Part shown: piece after piece, positions 5,092-6,464 of the stretch
Numbering within the stretch: the first letter of the stretch is position 1
How the letters are laid out: each line of letters opens with the position of its first letter
NCBI GenBank assembly: GCA_934777095.1
Contig: CAKVNP010000138.1
Coordinates: forward strand, 1 to 6,464
Reading direction: 5' to 3'
Length of the DNA: 6,464 bases
Source: an uncultured Clostridium sp.
GTDB lineage: Bacteria; Bacillota; Clostridia; Clostridiales; Clostridiaceae
Notes under the pieces: model-generated
What the model was told of the DNA's origin: nothing
The model's database searches: none
What the model saw: the letters and a program-made list of their open reading frames with translations, nothing else
Made by a program: the position numbers and the translations under genes

Positions 5092-6339
5092 TTATTCCAT
5101 TAATTTAAAATCATCAACTATCATGCTGACTACTTCTGCTTGTGCAGTTAACTCTTCACTAGCTGCTGCACTTTCCTCAGCAGTTGCAGAATTTTGCTCT
5201 ACAACACTTGCAATCTGTCTTACATTGTTATTTATTTTTTCCATCTCTTCTGCCTGTAATTCTGCCGCCTTTGTTATGTCATTTATATAATTTGTGGCCT
5301 TAGACATTTCTTTAATTATTTCTAATAAGTTTTCAGCATTTCCTTCAGCTATTATTTTACCTTTGCCTACAACATCAATGGATTTTTTAATTAATTCTGT
5401 ACTTTCGCTTACTGCAACTGTACTTTGACTAGCTAATACCCTTACTTCATCTGCTACTACTGCAAAGCCTTTTCCTGCCTCACCAGCTCTTGCTGCTTCT
5501 ATTGCTGCATTTAAAGCTAATAGGTTTGTTTGATCTGCAATATCCTCAATAGTCTTAATAATATTGCTTATATTATTAGAAGATACTTCAATTTCACTCA
5601 TAGCATTAAGCATTTCAGTCATTTGCTTATTTCCATGTTCTATCGCTTCTACTAATCTATTAATTATATTATTTGTTTCACTTGCATTTTCAACACTTTT
5701 TTGAATTTGATTGTTCATACTATTCATATTATCTGATAACTGTTCTATTTGTGTAGTTTGCTCTACCGCACCTTCTGCTAAGTTTTGTGCTGTTGAGGCC
5801 ACTTGCGTTGAACTAGCCGTTACATCATTAGCTGAACTTTTAATTTCCTTTAACACTCCATTAAGTGCACTTACAATATTATCAAGTGATGATTTAATTT
5901 CTATAAACTGCCCTAAATATTCTTTTTCAGTTTTTACATTTAAATCTCCATCTGCAACATTACCTAAAACTTCTGATATTTCACTTATATATTCCTTTAA
6001 TGTATTACTCATATTTATAAATGAATTAGCTAATGCTCCTATTTCATCATCATTTTTCACTTCGATTTCTACATCAAAATTCCCTTTTGATATTTCATTT
6101 GCTACCTCTGCTAACTCTTCAATTGGATTAATAAATGATTTTGCATAATGCGCTGATATTTTTTTAGTAATTCTAAAAGAAAATAGAATTAATACTACTA
6201 ACACTACTATTCCAACAATACCTATAATATTATTCCATCTACCATAACTATCTGCTAAATCTATTTTTATATCTAATAGGTTAGATATTATTTCTTCAGC
6301 AATTATCATTATTTCTTTTATTTCTTTATATTCAGACAT
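5092..6339 (-). CDS. Methyl-accepting chemotaxis protein, membrane, HAMP and signalling part
   Basis: The 415 residues after the first in-frame ATG hold the C-terminal side of a sensor domain (1-35), a transmembrane helix (about 37-55), a HAMP domain (about 55-118, with Pro72 and the [10 protein letters not shown] segment at 98-107), a second HAMP-like segment (about 120-165, VADGDL at 128-133) and a full MCP signalling coiled coil (about 165-415). The CheA/CheW-contacting hairpin tip is intact: [20 protein letters not shown] at 265-284, then [16 protein letters not shown]. Such receptors sit in the inner membrane and control CheA kinase. No ribosome site precedes the ATG at 6339, and the first transmembrane helix is missing. 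The same frame continues upstream beyond an in-frame TAA, so this is probably the larger part of an interrupted gene rather than a naturally short receptor. Confidence 0.85.
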   Translation of the reverse strand: MSEYKEIKEIMIIAEEIISNLLDIKIDLADSYGRWNNIIGIVGIVVLVVLILFSFRITKKISAHYAKSFINPIEELAEVANEISKGNFDVEIEVKNDDEIGALANSFINMSNTLKEYISEISEVLGNVADGDLNVKTEKEYLGQFIEIKSSLDNIVSALNGVLKEIKSSANDVTASSTQVASTAQNLAEGAVEQTTQIEQLSDNMNSMNNQIQKSVENASETNNIINRLVEAIEHGNKQMTEMLNAMSEIEVSSNNISNIIKTIEDIADQTNLLALNAAIEAARAGEAGKGFAVVADEVRVLASQSTVAVSESTELIKKSIDVVGKGKIIAEGNAENLLEIIKEMSKATNYINDITKAAELQAEEMEKINNNVRQIASVVEQNSATAEESAAASEELTAQAEVVSMIVDDFKLME

Positions 6340-6360
6340 TGCTTTAGGTGTATTATTATC

Positions 6361-6464
6361 TTATATATATACTATTAATACTTCAACATTATCTTCATAA
6401 ACCTTTTGCAATTCTATTAACTCTTCAATTTTTTCTTTTTCTGCTTTTGATTTATTGGTCTTAC
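6361..6464 (-). pseudogene. Upstream sensor-domain part of the same chemoreceptor gene, ending at an in-frame TAA
   Basis: From the window edge an open frame of 33 codons ends at TAA (6361-6363). It is in the same register as the chemoreceptor frame that starts at 6339, with only eight codons from the stop through the residue before that ATG. The peptide (KAEKEKIEELIELQKVYEDN in its middle) is a charged amphipathic helix like those of four-helix-bundle receptor sensors. Reading through the stop gives a continuous helical domain followed by NNTPKAM and the second transmembrane helix. The gene's start and first transmembrane helix lie outside the window. A nonsense mutation, or a sequence error in the TA-rich stretch at 6361-6371, would explain it. 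Confidence 0.65.

Noticed and set aside
5711..6148. Plus-strand open frame of 145 codons
   Set aside because: It is a mirror of the chemoreceptor HAMP and coiled-coil coding region; low-complexity coiled-coil codons often leave the opposite strand open.

Overview
The window looks like a piece of a low-GC Firmicutes chromosome, most likely Clostridium sensu stricto. The DNA is very AT-rich, Shine-Dalgarno sites are purine-rich, terminators are intrinsic with U-tracts, and the proteins (TPP-controlled ThiD/ThiM, long aminopeptidase P, HAMP chemoreceptor) fit that group. This assignment is inferred from composition and gene style; no marker gene proves it. Every gene I can support lies on the minus strand, so transcription runs from high to low coordinates.

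Right edge to about 5037: a methyl-accepting chemotaxis protein gene enters from outside the window. Its sensor-domain reading frame is broken by an in-frame TAA at 6361-6363. The same frame then reopens and carries the transmembrane, HAMP and signalling domains to a stop at 5092, followed by a strong intrinsic terminator (5037-5083). Next come a small two-helix membrane protein of unknown function (start best placed at 4925) and, behind its own promoter, a 585-residue M24B aminopeptidase P with all five metal ligands (2903-4660).

Middle (2720-2903): the aminopeptidase gene ends in a hairpin terminator joined to four tandem heptamers. Directly behind it lies the C-terminal tail of an alpha/beta hydrolase, including its catalytic-His region but with no gene in front of it. 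This looks like a deletion scar. A PNP/UDP-family nucleoside phosphorylase follows (1950-2720); its best-spaced ATG is out of frame with the protein by one base.

Left (75-1941): a thiamin-salvage operon. A sigma-A-like promoter (1913-1941) leads into a TPP riboswitch aptamer (about 1809-1898), a linker, an intrinsic terminator (1692-1729), then thiD and thiM. ThiM phosphorylates hydroxyethylthiazole and ThiD phosphorylates HMP/HMP-P. Together they make the two precursors that ThiE joins; thiE is not in the window. The riboswitch wiring can be read directly: the 3' flank of the aptamer is a near copy of the terminator's 3' arm, so it can pair with the terminator's 5' arm as an antiterminator. 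A second, shorter copy of the hairpin-plus-heptamer repeat sits inside this expression platform.

I did not find an unknown multi-gene system. The most notable items are the repeat family (one copy inside a riboswitch platform, one at a gene-decay junction), the riboswitch wiring, the interrupted chemoreceptor and the hydrolase remnant.
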